From: JBCBZH01 sp039815415
GTDB taxonomy: Bacteria > Bacteroidota > Rhodothermia > Rhodothermales > Rubricoccaceae
Reading direction: 5' to 3'
DNA: 6,529 nucleotides
Assembly (NCBI GenBank): GCA_039815415.1
Contig: JBCBZH010000251.1
Location: forward strand, 1 to 6,529
Part shown: positions 5,058-6,529 of the stretch, piece after piece
How the letters are laid out: every line of letters starts with the position of its first letter
Position numbering within the stretch: the stretch's first letter is position 1
The notes under the pieces: generated by a model
Databases searched by the model: none
Told to the model about the DNA's origin: nothing
The model's input: only the letters and a program-made list of their open reading frames with translations
Made by a program: the position numbers and the translations under genes

Positions 5058-6529
5058 ATGCGTTGGTTCTCCGTATTCGTTGTCACCGTGTGCGTGGCGT
5101 GGCTCGCCAGCCCGTCGGTCTCGGCCCAGGTGTGGGGGGAAGTCACGGGCCGCATCACCGACGCCGCTACAGGCGAGTCCATCCCCGGCGCCAACGTGGT
5201 CATCGCCGGGACCAACTTCGGCTCCAACACGGGCACGGACGGACGCTACCGCTTCCGCATCCCGGAAGGCACCTACGGGCTGAGAGTCTCCTACATCGGC
5301 TTCGAGACGGTCGTGGACACGGTGGTGGTCCGGCGCGGGCGCTCCACCACGTTCGATGCCGTTCTGCGTGAATCGGTCATCCAGGGCGAAGAGGTGGTGG
5401 CGACGGCCCAGATCGAACGGCAGGTCGGGATCTCGCGCATCGACCCACGCACGGCCCGAAGTCTTCCCACCCCGCTCGGGAACGATCCCCTGCGTGCGGC
5501 CAAATCTGAGCTGGGCGTGACGTCCAACAACGAGCTGTCGAATGCCTACTCGGTGCGCGGCGGCTCCTACAACGAGAACCAGTTCTTTATCGACGGCTTC
5601 GAGATCTACCGCCCGCTCCGCACCCGGCAGGGCGAGCAGGAAGGCCTCGGGCTGGTGAATGGAGACCTGACGAGCCGTATGACGCTCTTCGCCGGTGGCT
5701 TTCCCGTTCGATACGGCGGCAAGCTGGCGTCGGTGCTGGACGCCACGTATGCGCGGCCGCAGGGCACCTGGGGCGGCACCACCTACGGCTCCACGCTCGA
5801 CGGCGGCGGCATGATTCAGGGCGGCCTGACGCCGGACATCGGGCTGGCGGTGGCAGCTCGGAGCGCACGGCCCCAGCGCTTCTTCGCCGGCCAGGAGCTG
5901 CAGGGTGCCTACGACCCCGACTTCCGCGACGTCCAGGGCGTGGCCGATGTGCGCCTCGGCGCCGGGCACTCCGTGCGAGCCGTCGGGCTCTACGCGCGGC
6001 ACCGGTTCCGGCTGGCACCCAGCCAGCGCGAGACCACCTTCGGCATCTTCCCGAACCTGGTTCGCACCGTCGCCATCGACTTTGAGGGCGTCGAGGAGAG
6101 CGGCTACGAGGTCGCGTTCGGCGGGCTGTTGTTCGCCAACACGATCAATGACAAGGTCCGGGCGGAGCACCGGCTCTCGCTGTTCCAAACGGACGAGTTC
6201 GAGGGCTATGAGGTCACCAGCCGGACCAGCCTCTACCGCCGCGTCCAGCGCCCGGACGGCCCCCCATCGGACCTCGACCGTTTGCTCGAGGGCACCACAC
6301 TCCAGCGCGACTCAGCAGACAACCGCATCGACCAGACGACGTTCACGGCGCAGGGCCGCTACCTCGGACAGTTCGGGCGCCACGGCGCCGAAGTAGGCTG
6401 GACCGTCCGTGGCCTTCGCTTCGACGACCGCCTGTTCGAGCAGACCATCGTCACCGGGCAGGACGCCGAGACCCGCGAGCCCGTAGACGTCGAATCGGAG
6501 CGCTTAGAGGACATGACCGAGTTCAGCAC
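5058..6529 (+). CDS. TonB-dependent receptor, N-terminal part (open at window end)
   Basis: Outer-membrane active-transport receptor. An uninterrupted frame of 490 codons runs to the window edge. Residues 1-23 form a signal peptide (MRWFSVFVVTVCVAWLASPS then VSA, cleaved before Q). Residues about 28-104 are a carboxypeptidase-regulatory-like beta domain: GRITDAATGESIPGANVVI, TDGRYRFRIPEGTYGLRVSY, IGFET. The plug follows, with SVRGGSYNENQFFIDGFEIY (165-184) and FAGGFPVRYGGKLASVLD (211-228), and then the start of the beta barrel. This is the common Bacteroidota-type receptor architecture; full-length members are usually 750-1000 residues, so about half is missing. The ligand cannot be told from the sequence. 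No SusD partner is visible, since the downstream side is cut off. A 430-codon frame on the opposite strand is a compositional shadow. Confidence 0.93.
   Translation, partial: MRWFSVFVVTVCVAWLASPSVSAQVWGEVTGRITDAATGESIPGANVVIAGTNFGSNTGTDGRYRFRIPEGTYGLRVSYIGFETVVDTVVVRRGRSTTFDAVLRESVIQGEEVVATAQIERQVGISRIDPRTARSLPTPLGNDPLRAAKSELGVTSNNELSNAYSVRGGSYNENQFFIDGFEIYRPLRTRQGEQEGLGLVNGDLTSRMTLFAGGFPVRYGGKLASVLDATYARPQGTWGGTTYGSTLDGGGMIQGGLTPDIGLAVAARSARPQRFFAGQELQGAYDPDFRDVQGVADVRLGAGHSVRAVGLYARHRFRLAPSQRETTFGIFPNLVRTVAIDFEGVEESGYEVAFGGLLFANTINDKVRAEHRLSLFQTDEFEGYEVTSRTSLYRRVQRPDGPPSDLDRLLEGTTLQRDSADNRIDQTTFTAQGRYLGQFGRHGAEVGWTVRGLRFDDRLFEQTIVTGQDAETREPVDVESERLEDMTEFS

Noticed and set aside
4896..6188. 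430-codon open frame on the - strand
   Set aside because: It lies antisense to the receptor gene, whose signal peptide, regulatory domain and plug motifs are clear. The antisense protein is a His/Gly/Arg/Ala-rich compositional shadow typical of GC-rich DNA.

Overview
The window is high-GC bacterial DNA. Its gene content and protein style suggest a member of the Bacteroidota/Rhodothermota (Rhodothermia-type, Salinibacter or Rubricoccus relatives). The clues are a TonB-dependent receptor that opens with a carboxypeptidase-type regulatory domain, DnaX with a C-terminal region of the Bacteroidota kind, and weak or absent Shine-Dalgarno sequences before most genes. The taxonomic placement is inference; no rRNA is present.

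Layout: 1-87 holds the C-terminal end of an unidentified gene. 88-405 is non-coding and contains a 214-bp concentric inverted-repeat element (89-302) built around a palindrome of the TGTCATCCTGAGC / GAAGGATCT type. 406-4203 is the conserved replication/repair cluster dnaX - ybaB - recR, all on the + strand. A degenerate 7-bp tandem repeat lies just before ybaB. Between ybaB and recR, where these genes are normally adjacent, lies a 459-bp gap. It carries a compositionally different, very acidic 90-residue ORF of unknown function. recR ends directly against the stop codon of a convergent four-helix membrane protein resembling hydroxylaminobenzene mutase. 4684-5057 is non-coding and holds a MITE-like element (4713-4913) with 17-bp terminal inverted repeats (15 of 17 paired), flanked by 10-bp direct repeats. 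From 5058 to the right edge runs the N-terminal part of a TonB-dependent outer-membrane receptor, open at the window end.

Functionally, dnaX encodes the clamp-loader subunit of DNA polymerase III, YbaB is a nucleoid-associated DNA-binding protein, and RecR acts with RecO/RecF in loading RecA at gaps. Their clustering is common across bacteria. The membrane protein and the receptor appear unrelated to them. The most unusual points are the acidic, AT-shifted ORF splitting ybaB from recR, the two structured intergenic elements, and a 12-bp word (TCGCCAGCTCGA) that recurs in the gaps.
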